Source: Euclidia mi
Taxonomy: Eukaryota; Arthropoda; Insecta; Lepidoptera; Erebidae
Direction of reading: 5' to 3'
DNA: 64,000 nucleotides
Assembly: GCA_944739405.2 (NCBI GenBank)
Contig: OX123190.2
Span: 26,138,807 to 26,202,806, forward strand
In this document: positions 34,444 through 45,453 of the stretch, in pieces
Layout: every line of letters starts with the position of its first letter
How positions within the stretch are numbered: position 1 is the stretch's first letter
The notes under the pieces: model-generated
Seen by the model: the letters and a program-made list of their open reading frames with translations, nothing else
What the model was told of the DNA's origin: nothing
The model's database searches: none
Program-made: the position numbers and the translations under genes

Positions 34444-34745
34444 CTCCTCTACACGCGCATCTTCAAATTCTTCTTCATCACCGCTAGTAACAGAACCCTC
34501 AATAGCTTCCGTGTCCTTCGAGAGTTCAACTTCGTTATTTGTCTCAATAGGTCTTCCTCTGTCTTCTTCAGCTGTGACTGGTTTCGGTATCTCATTATCA
34601 TGTCGTTCCTTCCCTACATATATTGGAACTTCTATATTAGCTGTCTCTGTTACTTGTGAACGTTCTTCCCCAGGTTCTTCACTTTCTAAATTTAGTCTTC
34701 ACTTTCTTTCTTCTTTTTCGGCGGTAGGCGTTAAAAAAGTTGACA
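32860..34745 (-). mobile_element. Ty1/copia retrotransposon, 3' half of pol
   Basis: Minus strand. The inter-domain linker rich in Glu/Ser, RT, RNase H and the start of the 3' LTR are present; gag, protease and integrase are missing, truncated near 34745. The polymerase ORF ends TGT TGA at 32859-32864, preceded by a purine tract AGAGAAGG (32865-32872). The 3' LTR therefore probably starts TGTTGAAGTAGCG at 32864 and overlaps the last codons, a known copia arrangement. The far LTR end was not identified. Several stops and a frameshift show it is dead. Confidence 0.75.
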
Positions 34746-34859
34746 CGTCTTTTCATAGCTAAATATAAAATTTTATTAAAATAATTTGTAAATATTCATA
34801 ATATATATTCAAAGTTCCCTTAATTAGTAATTTAAATACACCTATTATTAGGATTGTGT

Positions 34860-37800
34860 TTATGACACTCAACTTTAAGTGTTAAAGAACTTACCACCTG
34901 CCAGCACAACACCTGAACATACCACTCACATCATCTAAACCATAAATCAACATGTCTCAGCTACAAGATATTGAGTCGGCCCAAAAAACCCTGGAAGTGA
35001 GTTTTGCAAGCAGGATGGCAGCGCTTGAAGCTCAGTTAACCACCGGGAGCTCAGCTAAGGACACTGTGGCAAAGGTCGCTGAGGAATTTCGTACATTCCG
35101 CGAGCTTATCTTCAATATACTAGGCTTACTTCGTCAGTAAATATGCGAATGCCACAAGCAACTTGATATTGCAGAGACCCATCATCGACGGAAGGCACTT
35201 CTCTTCTTGGGTGTACCAGAGGCTGACAAAGAAAATTGTCTTGAAACTATCTTGGCCATTACACAGAACAAACTTGGTCTGAAGGACATCTCTGCCTCAC
35301 ATGTCAGAAAGTGTTATAGAATCGGAGCTCCGAAACAGAACAGCAAACGGCCAATTCTTGTTTGGTTCGCCGGAGTGGATACCAGGTCGGCGGTTTGGCA
35401 TGCCAAGACCTCCCTTAAGGGTTCCACGACCTCAGTGAGAGAGTTCCTGACCCGGCCACGACAGGCTGTATTCGGCAGGGCCCGCATTCATTTTGGAATC
35501 AGATCTTGCTGGACTCAAGACGGCTACGTTGTTGTAAAAGCTCCAGACGGTAGCCGCCATAAGTTTGTCGCCGAGGAGGAGCTATGCGGCCTCATGAAGA
35601 AGTTCCCCAAAGCGTCGAGCAGCACGTCAGGAGCTGGAAGTGGAGTCATGAACGCCAGTCATCCTGAAGCAACCGGCAACTCCAAAACCGCGACGCGTAA
35701 ATAATTTTGTTTGTTCCTTCATACTATTTATATACGTATTTATCGTCTTTCTGATCCCGCGCCTGTATTCTCATATTCATATACCAATTTGTTTTTGTCA
35801 TCACTCATCTTTTTGTGTCGTAATATAACTATTCAATGTATTTTCTTCTTGCACCCTCATATTCAAACATATTTGTTTTAAATGTTCTGTTTACTACTTT
35901 GAGTGTGAACCTTTGTTGTGAACCGATTGACAGTTTTCAATGTCATCATAACTTGACATATTATGTCATGAGTGAAGTGACACTTATTGGCTGCGTTCAG
36001 TAATCAGTACAATATGATATTTTGTCTGCAGTTCTAATTACGTTTAGTTTTTATTGTTTTTTTTTGTTAATGTTTGTTTTGTTATTTTAGTATGTGTCTG
36101 CTGGCAGGTGGTGCAGTGATAAAACGTTGCACACCAATAAGGGTGTGAGCACTTCGCTGTACTCTTATATTTATTTATCTTCAGTTAATGCTATGTATAT
36201 AATTATTACATTTATATAATATAATATATTTATATCTAAGTTTATATATTTTATATACTTATGTCCTCGAATGTAGATGATGAATCGTTTTATTCCGCCA
36301 ATGATTCCTCCAATTCTTTAAACGATGACAGCTTCTGTTCTGTTACTGATTCGCTTGGTGACCTTGTTAGGCGAACATTTGTCGAATCTTCAAAGCACAT
36401 GCTGAATGTGTGTCATATTAATGCGCAAAGTGTTCCGAGCCATTTCAACGACCTGTTTGTAACTTTCAGTGATGCTAACGTTCATGCCATTCTGATTTCA
36501 GAGAGCTGGCTGAAACCTCATTTACTTTCTACGGCCTACCCTCTCCCCGGTTACATTCTTATTCGCAATGATAGGGTTGATAGAAGGGGTGGGGGTGTAG
36601 CCATATATCTCCGTAGCACTCTCCCGTACAAAATTCTATTTTCTTCACCACCTAATTATTCTGCTTCTTCTGAGTATCTTTTCCTAGAGGTTTCAGTCAG
36701 TGGAGCGAAAACCGTTTTAGGAGTTGTATATTGTCCCCCTTCCGTTAATTACTTCTCCAGTCTCGAATCGATTCTGGAATCTTTAGGGTCGGAATATGCA
36801 CACCATATTATCATGGGAGATTTCAATACTGACCTCCTTGCTCTCAATTCCTCTCGCTCCCAGAACCTTTTAAAAATAATTGAGTCTACCAATCTTCATA
36901 TTCTTCCTCTCGAACCTACTCACCACAACACCGAAGGTGAAGACACATGGTTAGACTTGATTATTACCTCAGCCCCTTCCTTGATTCATGCCCATGGCCA
37001 ATACCTTGCTCCCGGTTTTTCCCGTCATGATCTCTTATACCTATCCTATCTCCTTAAACCTCCTAAACCTCGCCCTAAGATTCTGCACATGCGTTGTTTT
37101 GGACGTGTGGATAGTGAGAAGCTGGAAAAAGATGCAACTGAACTTGATTGGTCTTCTCTTTTTGAAGCCAACACCGTAGACGAAAAAGTATCAATTTTGA
37201 ACAATACTTTACTTGGTCTGTATGATAAACACGCTCCTATCAGGAGAGTAAAATTAAGACGTCCTCCCGCTCCTTGGCTTACCAGGGGCGTTCAAATGGC
37301 CATGAGGCGCCGTGATCGAGCGTTCCGGAAATTCAAAAAGGAGCGATCAGATGAGAACTGGAGTCTTTACAAAACTGCAAGGAATCGGTGTAATCAGATG
37401 ATACGCAATGCTAAACGCCGCCATATTTTCGACAATATTAATTCTTCTTCTTCTGCCAGTATCTGGAAGTTCCTCGGGACCCTAGGTATTGGCAAACAGC
37501 AACACATAACTCCTCAAGTCACGATTGGTTTAGATGATTTAAATAATCATTTCACATCTAATTTTCAACTAGATCATCAAACCAGGCGTCATACTATTGA
37601 TTATATTGCTGGGCTTCCCCGTCCTAATATTAATGCTTTTTATTTTTCTCCAGTTGCAGTGGGTGAGGTCAAGAAGATTATCCTTTCTATTAAATCCAAT
37701 GCTGTGGGGTTTGATTCTATCAGCCGCCGCATGATCATCCCGATCCTTGATCATCTGATCCCTCCTATATCCCACATTGTAAATTTTTCTATCGACAGTG

Positions 37801-38600
37801 GCTCTTTCCCCTCCCTTTGGCGTAAAGCTTACGTTATCCCACTTCCTAAGATTACGAACCCTTCGCTCCCTAACCATTTCCGTCCAATTTCTATCCTGCC
37901 CTTCCTATCAAAAGTGCTTGAAACCTGTGTACATAAACAGCTGTCTGAATTCGTCTATCAGAATAATCTACTTAGTCCATTACAATCCGGCTTCAGACCC
38001 GGTCACAGCACGACTTCTGCTCTCCTGAAAGTGACTGGCGATGTTAGGGCTGGCATGGAGGACACTAGGGTCACTGTGCTGACCTTGGTCGACTTCTCGA
38101 ACGCCTTTAACACCGTCAGTCACGATATCCTTCTATCGATCCTCTCCCATATCATGATCTCGCCTGATGCACTGGAATGGTTCTCAACTTATCTTCAGGA
38201 ACGCCAGCAGTCTGTTCGTTGTGATGAAATTACATCTAGTTGGCGAGACATAAGCTCTGGTGTTCCTCAGGGTGGCATTCTCTCTCCTTTACTCTTCTCT
38301 ATTTTTATTAACTTCTTAACTCCTAATCTTCGGTGTTCGTATCATCTTTATGCTGATGACTTGCAGTTGTACTCCCAGGCGAGAGTGGATAATGTAACTG
38401 TGGCCATTTCTGAAATGAATAGGGACCTTGAGTCGATGATGGACTGGTGTAGTAAATTTGGCTTAGCCGTTAACCCAGCGAAGTGCCAAGCCATTATTGT
38501 AGGTAGTCGACGCTTAATGTCCAGAATAGACCTGAAAACATTACCACCTATCATGTTCAATGGCTTGGTTATACCATACTCTTCAGTCGTAAAGAACAGT
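34860..38600 (+). mobile_element. CR1-like LINE with ORF1 and ORF2, 3' end missing
   Basis: A short 5' leader precedes ORF1 (34952-35704). About 550 bp of A+T-rich intergenic DNA separates it from ORF2 (36261-38603), which stops abruptly about 80 codons after the YADD motif, where BEL/Pao sequence begins. The 3' UTR and tail are lost here, though short pieces of the same UTR family sit in the adjacent BEL/Pao element. ORF2 is open throughout what remains, making this the best-preserved LINE coding region in the window. Confidence 0.75.
34952..35704 (+). pseudogene. CR1-like LINE ORF1 (coiled coil plus RRM-like), one stop
   Basis: Starts MSQLQDIESAQKTLE, a likely coiled coil, up to an in-frame TAA at 35138-35140. 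The same frame continues RRKALLFLGVPEADKENCLE, then RKCYRIGAPKQNSKRPILVW, and ends with a Ser/Thr-rich tail. The coiled coil followed by L-x-G-V-P-E…R-P-I-x-V is the layout of L1-type ORF1 RNA-binding proteins, which also occurs in CR1-group elements. A single stop in 251 codons separates it from an intact gene. It would coat element RNA. Confidence 0.65.
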
Positions 38601-38603
38601 TAA
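36261..38603 (+). pseudogene. CR1-like ORF2: AP endonuclease and RT, C-terminally truncated
   Basis: 780 residues without a stop. The N-terminal 35 residues are Ser/Asp/Asn-rich. Endonuclease: N54 (HINAQS), E81 (SESWL), D187 and N189 (GDFNTD), H256 (SRHD). A basic linker (about 330-400) precedes RT with HFRPISILPFLSKVLE, LVDFSNAFNTV, SGVPQGGILSPLL (about residue 666) and YADD (697-700). The frame ends SSVVKNS, exactly where the relative at 20161 continues KNLGI, so the thumb and C-terminal domain are gone. Catalytic residues look intact, but the protein is incomplete. Confidence 0.8.
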
Positions 38604-39327
38604 AAGTGGTCGTCCAATTAGGAAATGAGAAGGAGTGAGCGCCGTAAACTCGTTAGGGTCTGATGAAAGGGGAGTAAGAGGACGCGAGTTTAAAACTGCT
38701 TCGATCTGTGTGAGGCAGGTAGCCATCTCTTCAAAGTTGAAATGGGTAAGGCTAAATAACCGTTTTAAACTATGCTTACAAGATTTTACTGCAGCTTCAG
38801 CTAAAGAATTGAAATGCGGACTATAAGCAGGAGGAAAATTAAATTCAATGCCCTCCTGAGCTATCTCAGTTGCAACATTCGATGATTGCAAGAACTTAAA
38901 AAATCTCGTTCGATGCACCGACGAAATTCGTGCCATTATCAGACGTAATACTTTGAGGTTTGCCTCGACGTGCCACGAAACGATGTAAAGCAGCCATGTA
39001 AGCTTCAGTGGTGAGGTCAGAGAGAAGCTCCAGATGTACGACTTTCACTGCCGCGCAAACAAAGATGCACATATAGGATTTTGTAAGTTTGCAACCGCGA
39101 CCTTTGCGATCAGCTACCAACACTGGCCCGGCGCCACATAGTCAACATAGCAGTTCAAAAAAGGGAAATTCGAAATGAGTCCTCGACTGAGGCATTTGAC
39201 CCATTATCAGCTGTACACTCTGTGCCTTATGTCTGAAACATTTAAGACATTTATTCACGACAAATCTAGACAGGTTTCTACCACCTAGAGGCCAATACGT
39301 TTGTCTAATGTGCGACAAAAGTAGCTG

Positions 39328-39384
39328 AATGCAACATTTAAAATTACTACATGCCGGCCATGTAGTAATTTTAAATGTTGCATT
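39328..39384. repeat. Perfect 26-bp-arm inverted duplication
   Basis: Arms 39328-39353 and 39359-39384 are exact reverse complements around CCGGC. The left arm is BEL/Pao integrase linker coding (minus strand, QMQHLKLLH); the right arm is an inverted copy that breaks the reading frame just before QLLLSHIRQ. This suggests a template-switch duplication and not an inserted element. Confidence 0.75.
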
Positions 39385-39429
39385 TGAAATAGAAGCCTAG
39401 TAAATATATGCTTGCTACATAATAAAATA

Positions 39430-40048
39430 TAATAGAATGAAGAAGATATTGAAAGGAGAGTTAATGCAGGTAATAGTGTGAATGGAGCTCTGAAAGCGTT
39501 TATGAACAGTCAAAACGTGTCCGAAAAGGCACGTTTGGCTGTACATAGAGGCGTGTTAGTGCCTACCCTTATGTATGGTAGTGAAAGTTGGGTATGGCAG
39601 AAGAGATTTGAAAGTAAAATAAATGCTGTAGAAATGAGAGCACTGAGAAGTATGTATGGTGTGTCTTTGACCGACAGAGTAAAGAATTGTGTGATACGAG
39701 AGTGGTGTGGGGTAAAAGAAGATGTAGTGACAAGCATTGAGAAAGGCATGTTAAGATGGTTTGGGCACATGGAGAGGATGGATGACGATAGACTGACAAA
39801 GAAGATATATAAGGCAAGTGTGAATGGAACAGGACAAAGGGGAAGACCTAGGCGGACGTTCTCTGACCAGATTGGAGACACCTGAAAAAAGGACAAGTCA
39901 GAAGTACCCTTAACAGAAGAGCATGCATGACAAACTTGATGGGAGTGAGTGAAGCAAGTGAGGTATGTCAGGATCGTTGCAAATGGCGTTCCGTAGTCTC
40001 TGCATACCCCTCCGGGAAACAGGCGTGAGTCTATGTATGTATGTATGT
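39430..40048 (+). mobile_element. 5'-truncated RTE-like LINE with 13-bp target duplication
   Basis: ACATAATAAAATA flanks both ends (39417-39429 and 40049-40061). The ORF 39478-39885 reads an RT C-terminal domain: KARLAVHRGVLVPTLMYGSE, MRALRSMYGVSLTDRVKN, GMLRWFGHMERMDDDRL and GQRGRPRRTFSDQI. This K-x-x-L-Y…G-S/C-E-x-W…R-W-F-G-H block is characteristic of the RTE/BovB type. The 3' end is ATACCCCTCCGGGAAACAGG then GCGTGAGTC and (TATG)n. The catalytic core is absent by truncation. Confidence 0.8.
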
Positions 40049-41515
40049 ACATAATAAAATAGGATGTTTCACATTAAAATCGTAAGGTGAATTATCAAGC
40101 CTCCCCCCCACGTGAATGAGGTGACTGGTATCATCAATCAATGGAGTTAAAGGAAGCATTCTACTATTGCGTGGCAATAATTGTTTAGATATAAGTTTTT
40201 TATATTCTTCAGGAAACATCTCGAGTTGCGAAAAATGTATAATTAAATCTAGTTATTTCTGTAATTCTTTTGTTGAAAGATTGCCACACAACTTTTCTTT
40301 ATCTTTTGAATTGTAGATGAATCTTTGTACATAAGCAACTATTCTTACTATTTTTGTTAAACTAGAATAATTAAATAATAAGTTAGATATGAAAGATGAA
40401 TGAATGGCTTGGTCTGAATGGTTAATAGTGTATGAATGATTCTCACTACTATCACTAATGAAATGAGATACTACGTCCGGCAAATCATGTTTCTCTTTGT
40501 TTGGCATTTTTGGCCATACATTATGATTTTTAAGTAAGAAGGACGGTCCAGACCACCACAGAGGCGTGTCACCGATAATATCGGCACTGACACCTCGGGA
40601 AACAAGATCAGCCGGGTTGTCCTTCGACGGTACGTAGCTCCAAGAGTGCCCATAAGTACTTTCTTGTATTTCATTGACTCTATTTTTGACAAAAGGTTTC
40701 AGTTGGTTAGAAGATGTAGAGAGCCAACCTAAGACCATGGTGGAATCACACCAGTATCTACATCTACTTATGGGTATGGTAAGCAAGTTCTGAACCTTCG
40801 TACACAGTCTTGCACCCAACAACGCACCACAGAGCTCGAGTCTTGGCATTGTTGTTGGTTTGATCGGTGCTACACGATTTTTTGATACTAGGAGCTGTAC
40901 TTTTACGGACCCGATGCTATCACATGAACGGATATAAACGCAAGCACCATATGCCTTCTCAGACGCATCTGTAAAGACATGAATTTCATGCATAATAGAG
41001 TCTTCACACAAAACCCATCGAGGAATTTTTAAGTTATTTAAATGAGTTATATTGCTTTCAAAGGTAGACCAAAGGCTTTTTAATTCTATTGATATGTCAT
41101 CATCCCAGTCATACTTGTCTAACCACAGACGTTGTATTACAATTTTTGCTTGGACAACGCACGGACCTACTAGGCCCAAAGGGTCAAATATCTGACTGAT
41201 GACCGAGAGCACATGACGTTTAGTGACTTTAGCTGTAGGCGAAATATCAATAGTATATGTGAGCAAATCAGTGTCAAAAACCCAGTTGAGACCTAGGGTT
41301 TTCGATAACGATGAATTGAAACCTTGTTCAGAGAATTGCAATAAGTTGTTTGATTCATTGCTATTTGAAATTTGTCTCAGTATTTCGGGATTATTAGATC
41401 GCCATTTGCGAAGATCTATGAGCTGCGCCTAGAACTGAGAGAACCTGTTTCGAAATTTCGACAGCTTCTCCTATACTTCCCCCTCCACTCAAATAGTCAT
41501 CAACGTAAAAGTTTT

Positions 41516-41752
41516 GTATATATTAATATTTAAGTATTTATTTGTATGAATATATGTTATTACACGAATTTATATATTTAATATACTTTTAATGTACACT
41601 TGCAACTACCATTTTTTCCGACCAATAATATCCATCCAAAGGTTGCCTGGTAGAGATTGCTGTCAGCGATAAGGCCGCCCTTTGTACTTACTTGTTCAGA
41701 AAATTTCTACCAATGTATGTATAAGTGTACAATAAAGTATAAAAAAAAAAAA
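41516..41752 (+). mobile_element. CR1-like LINE 3' tail inserted in BEL/Pao RT
   Basis: Contains GGTTGCCTGGTAGAGATTGC, GCGATAAGGCCGCCC and GTGTACAATAAAG, then an A run; the same blocks end the LINE at 22921. On the minus strand the BEL/Pao frame goes from IRRD directly into FYVDDYL when the insert is removed. Confidence 0.7.
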
Positions 41753-42155
41753 TAGTCTCTCCGTATGGCGGATTGAACACGACTATCTTCTAAGCCATCA
41801 GCCAGACTAACTAGACACTTAGTCGCTAAATAAGGTGCAGAAGCAGTACCGTATGTGACCGTATTTAAGGTATAATTATGTCCTCAGTGGTTCGGATGGG
41901 TCAAAGCGAAAGATAATTTTTTGAAGAGAACGTTGCGAAGGATTTAAAATTATGGCCCTGTACATTTTTCTACGTCACCAGAGACCACGTACTTATGTTG
42001 ACGAAAACGCATTAAAATACTAAATAAGTCGTCTTGTATTACGGGACCGACCATCTGGATGTCGTTAAGCGACACGCCCGAACTAGTAGCGGCAGATGCG
42101 TCGAATACTACGCGTAGTTGTGTAGTGGTACTAGAGCTACGCAGAACTCCATGAT

Positions 42156-42621
42156 AATAATAATTAATTCTTTATTGTACACCAGGCAATAACATGAGTG
42201 CATTACAAAGAGTTTCTTATAAACTAGTGTTACAAGGGCGGTCTTATCGCATAATGCGATTTCTGCCAGACAACCGTGTACGGACATAATTAAATAAAAG
42301 GACAGGTAGTATGCGGGTGCACTATAAAGGGTCAAACAAATTACAATAACTCTAACGATATACTTAAAACTAAAATGAGATAAGAAAAACATATACATCC
42401 ATAATCCATATACATAAGTAAATATGATAATAATATCAAATAAATCACAGTTATATAAATAAATAAATACAAACATATATACATATATATATATATATCT
42501 ACATATATATTATGTAATATATATTATATTAAACTATTATATAGAAGATATCATTGGAATGTTACTTATCATAGTGACAAGTAATGTTTCTTTAGATGAT
42601 TTTTAAATATTGGCAATGATT
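42156..42621 (-). mobile_element. CR1-like LINE 3' tail with 8-bp target duplication
   Basis: TCCATGAT at 42148-42155 and again at 42622-42629. Reversed, the insert has GTTGTCTGGCAGAAATCGC, GCGATAAGACCGCCC and GGTGTACAATAAAG. A (TA)n stretch at 42478-42530 lies in its interior. It splits the BEL/Pao PHHG|VLR motif. Confidence 0.72.
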
Positions 42622-43010
42622 TCCATGATGTGGAATATAATCATTGACCTGATTGACCACATCTTCGGATGAAGAAGTACAGTCTGAAAGAGAATCTAAC
42701 TTCATGTGACCTAGACGTTTATACTCTCGCATAAACTCCAAATATTTAATTTTAAACATACTATCGCGCTTAAATCTGCGTTCTAAGAATAGAAAATGTT
42801 TTTTAGCATTTTTGTATGAATTTCCTAACGTATTAGGACTTTCTTTTAATGACATCATGACACTAAATTTACCATCAGCTTCGCGAACGGTATTTTGAAA
42901 AAAATGCTGTTCACACATTTTTCCCTCTAAGGGAAGAGAATGTTTTAATGCAACATTGTCAAGCTCCCAAAATTGAGTAAGGTCAGGAGTGACATTAGAA
43001 TGATTTTATT

Positions 43011-43362
43011 AATAAGTTGATTAAGTTAATCAGCTGAGATATTTCAATAGAAACCTTGTAAAAGTATTAGATAATTACTCTAAAGTATTCAAATTACCTA
43101 AATTGTTCTCAGTTTCTGAGTTTCTACGATTAATTAATTCAATATATTTTTTATTCATATAGGTACCCCCCTTTTCTTTTGTAACTTTTCTTATTTATTC
43201 TGTCTTTACAATAATACTCAAGCCCTATCACATCTCTTCTCTTCTTTGACTTTGCTCAGCTGTTTTCTTCTTTTTTAGGTAATTTGTAATCCTTGGCAAT
43301 GTTTACCCATGTGATGACTCGGAAGGCAACGGCCAAGGAGGCCGAATAAATTAAGAATAACT
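43011..43362. other. Boundary region without recognised feature
   Basis: A+T-rich with a pyrimidine-rich tract (43170-43280) ending TTTTTTAGG. Possibly 5' UTR of the following LINE ORF1. No LTR was found here. Confidence 0.3.
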
Positions 43363-44055
43363 CTGCTCGAGTTTGAGAAGTACAAGGATGACAACAGTCA
43401 ACTATTAAGGGAACGCGTTGACTGTGAAGAAGAAATTAGAATTGTGAATGACCGTATATCTGAGCTAAAGACACAACTCACGGAGCTGCATATAGAGCAT
43501 GTGGATGTCTTGGATCAACGGGACAGACTACGAGAAGAAGTTAGGTGTTTCAATAGCTGTGACGAAATTTACTCCAGACAACTTAGCCGCAATGCGGAGT
43601 AAGAAGCAAGTCTCAATGAGGCTTATGGCAGAATTTGAAATCTAGATGACACAATTGCGGCCTTTAACAGTACTGCTACTCACAACTTATTCTCTGAGCT
43701 CCTGGGTGACAAAATTAATGTGCTACAAGCTCTCTAATGTAACTGTCTCAAAAAATGACTTAGTAGGAATAAATTTAGAAAATTGTTTAAGTTAAAAAAA
43801 ATAATTAAGAGACTTAGATCTGGTCCTAAGTGGTCTACCAAATTAAGTCAGTATGCACAAGATAACTGTAAATTGAATAAAGAGTGTGAGTCTCTTTTAT
43901 TAAAGCTTGAGGAATCAAATGAATAATTAGTTTCTGGTAGGTTGTTATATGAACAACATACAAGTGAGTTGCAAGCACAAATATCAAATCTACAAGCTCA
44001 ACTCACTAGAACTATAATGGAACACCAGAATGAGACTCATGAATGATTACATCTT
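43363..44055 (+). pseudogene. Coiled-coil ORF1 half of a LINE
   Basis: Broken frames read long heptad-rich segments: LLEFEKYKDDNSQLLRERV, VNDRISELKTQLTEL, DQRDRLREEVRCF, then after stops KLNKECESLLLKLEESNE and SELQAQISNLQAQLTRTI. It looks like the N-terminal coiled coil of a jockey-like ORF1 protein. Stops at about 43600, 43735 and 43924 and a frame change kill it. Alternative: an unrelated coiled-coil gene relic. Confidence 0.4.
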
Positions 44056-44079
44056 AAAATATGAAGAAATTGCCGCAAA

Positions 44080-45453
44080 TTGCCGCGCTCAAAAACTGCC
44101 GCTACTTCCGATATTAATAGGGAATCATTTCTTAGTTATTGTATGACAGTAGATAGTATTCGAACAGATTTTCATAAATTGTTAGACGATTATAACGCAA
44201 GATTGCTTTCTATTAATCCTGATGAACAGCCGAATTATCAGGCGTACACCTCATTCGAAGATTTTTATTGTATCATCAAGCGCATACAATCACAATTGGA
44301 GGGTAGGTGTTCCGCGCAGCCCGTTTCTGCCTCAGCGGCGGTTTGAGCGCCAAGATTACCGCCAATTGAGCTTATGTCATTTGATGGCGATATACGAAAT
44401 TGGCCGTTATTCTATGTGAATTTTAAGTCTACAGTGCATGATCACGGTTCTCTGACAGATGCTGACAGGTTGTACTATTTAATAGGTAAGGTGTCACCGA
44501 AGGCTCAGTCCGTATTTGCAGGTGTCACACCTAGTGCTGAGAACTATCAGGTCATATTCCAGTCACTACTTGATAGGTATCAAGATACTCGTATTCTAGC
44601 GTCTACTTACTTTGATCAAGCTTTAAATCTTAAATTGTCCGGTGCCGCGTCTGTTTCGAATTTCCAGCTGTTTATAGACAACTTTGTTACCGCAGCTAGT
44701 TCCCTTAAAAACTTAAAATTAAAAGATCTTTCCGACTTTATGTTTCTTCAACTCGCTTTAAAAAAGTTTGACACTGAAATAATTCGTGCTTTCGAGATGA
44801 GGGAACGTAATCATAAAATACCTACACTAGATAGTTTTATTTCTTTCATCAGAGATCAGTGTCGAATATTTCAGAATATGCAGCCTAGATCACCTAGCTC
44901 GTCTAATAATAATAATAGCAAACAAAAGTCGAATAAATCGCGAAATAGCAATAATAACTCGGTCCCATATCCGCAATCTTACGTAGCATGCTCGGAATCT
45001 AATAATAATAATTCACAGAAGTGTCTGTGCAGTAATATAGTACACGACCATTTCTATAAATGTCCCGCCTTTAATAATTTAAATCCGACTGCTCGTTACA
45101 AATGTGTAAAAGAAAACAAAGCTTGCGTTAATTGTTTAAGTATAAAACATAAAACGAGTGATTGTTCTAGTAAGACGAAGTGTCGTTCATGTAATCAACG
45201 ACATCATTCATTATTACATTTTGATAAAAGTTATCCGTTGTCGAGTCAATCCGGTAACCTTGACCCAATTTCTAGCCAACTTACGTCGCAGGTGCAGGCC
45301 ACGGTGGCTTCCCCTCCGCGTCTCAGGGCGAAGTATCGTTGTGTACGACGACCATTGCGCGGGCAGCGCACACACGCGGACAACCCTCGCGCACTTATTA
45401 TGCTCAGCGCGATGCTAAACCGCAGTGTACGGCGTCCAAGACGGTTTTATTAG
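44080..45453 (+). pseudogene. BEL/Pao B Gag
   Basis: Reads SKTAATSDINRESF, an in-frame TGA at 44344-44346, then the capsid-like part (SFDGDIRNWPLFYVNFKS, SPKAQSVFAGV, LLDRYQDTRILASTYFDQAL). An Asn/Ser-rich linker and zinc-binding blocks follow (YKCVKENKACVNCLSIKHKT, SDCSSKTKCRSCNQRHHSLL). No ATG is in a convincing place upstream. The C-x(2)-C-x(n)-H-x(4)-C pattern is the usual BEL/Pao nucleocapsid. The frame is lost near 45300. Confidence 0.75.

Larger units (their letters stand above)
38600..40219 (-). pseudogene. BEL/Pao A integrase, interrupted
   Basis: HVGGRLDNSPYDFNVKHPIL (about 40060-40120) leads into the RTE insertion. Beyond it the frame continues to LLLSHIRQTYWPLGGRN and a C-x-x-C zinc part near 39240. 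The catalytic core has a first Asp region (VHLELLSDLTTEAY), SDNGTNFVGA (about 38910-38935), and the Glu region after AYSPHFNSLAEAAVK (about 38820). The C-terminal SRPLTPLSSDPNEF block and FLIGRPLL end at the junction near 38600. A frame break occurs at about 38915, within the core. Confidence 0.72.
40253..43005 (-). pseudogene. BEL/Pao A reverse transcriptase and RNase H
   Basis: RT starts with CEQHFFQNTVREADGKF and LGNSYKNAKKHFLFLERR (42590-42920). It then meets an inserted LINE tail and resumes LRVVFDASAATSSGVSLND (about 42100), FYVDDYLSGGG (41490-41510; YVDD 41496-41507), and the connection segment. RNase H has FTDASEKAYGACVY, RLELCGALLGARL, YWCDSTMVLGWL and VPSKDNPADLVSRG: all four acidic positions visible between about 40580 and 40960. 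Stops and frameshifts occur in the 41380-42060 part; 40253-41341 is open. Confidence 0.78.
38600..43010 (-). mobile_element. BEL/Pao retrotransposon A, truncated at both ends and invaded by LINEs
   Basis: Read from 43010 downward: RT N-terminus, RT palm, RNase H, integrase, ending mid-integrase at about 38600 against the CR1-like LINE. No LTRs and no gag remain. Three later insertions were resolved: a LINE 3' tail at 42156-42621, another at 41516-41752, and an RTE fragment at 39430-40048. An inverted duplication lies at 39328-39384. The coding sequence can be followed across all of them. Sequence differs from the other BEL/Pao element at 44062-49964, so it is a separate family. Confidence 0.78.

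Noticed and set aside
33827..34762. Plus-strand ORFs at 33827-34069 and 34361-34762 (Ser-rich)
   Set aside because: Antisense of the copia RT and its Glu/Ser linker.
39510..40052. 180-residue minus-strand ORF
   Set aside because: Antisense of the RTE RT C-terminus on the plus strand, which carries the conserved motifs.
42108..42476. 122-residue minus-strand ORF, possible membrane protein
   Set aside because: It overlaps the 3' UTR tail of an inserted CR1-like LINE and an A+T repeat; hydrophobicity is compositional.
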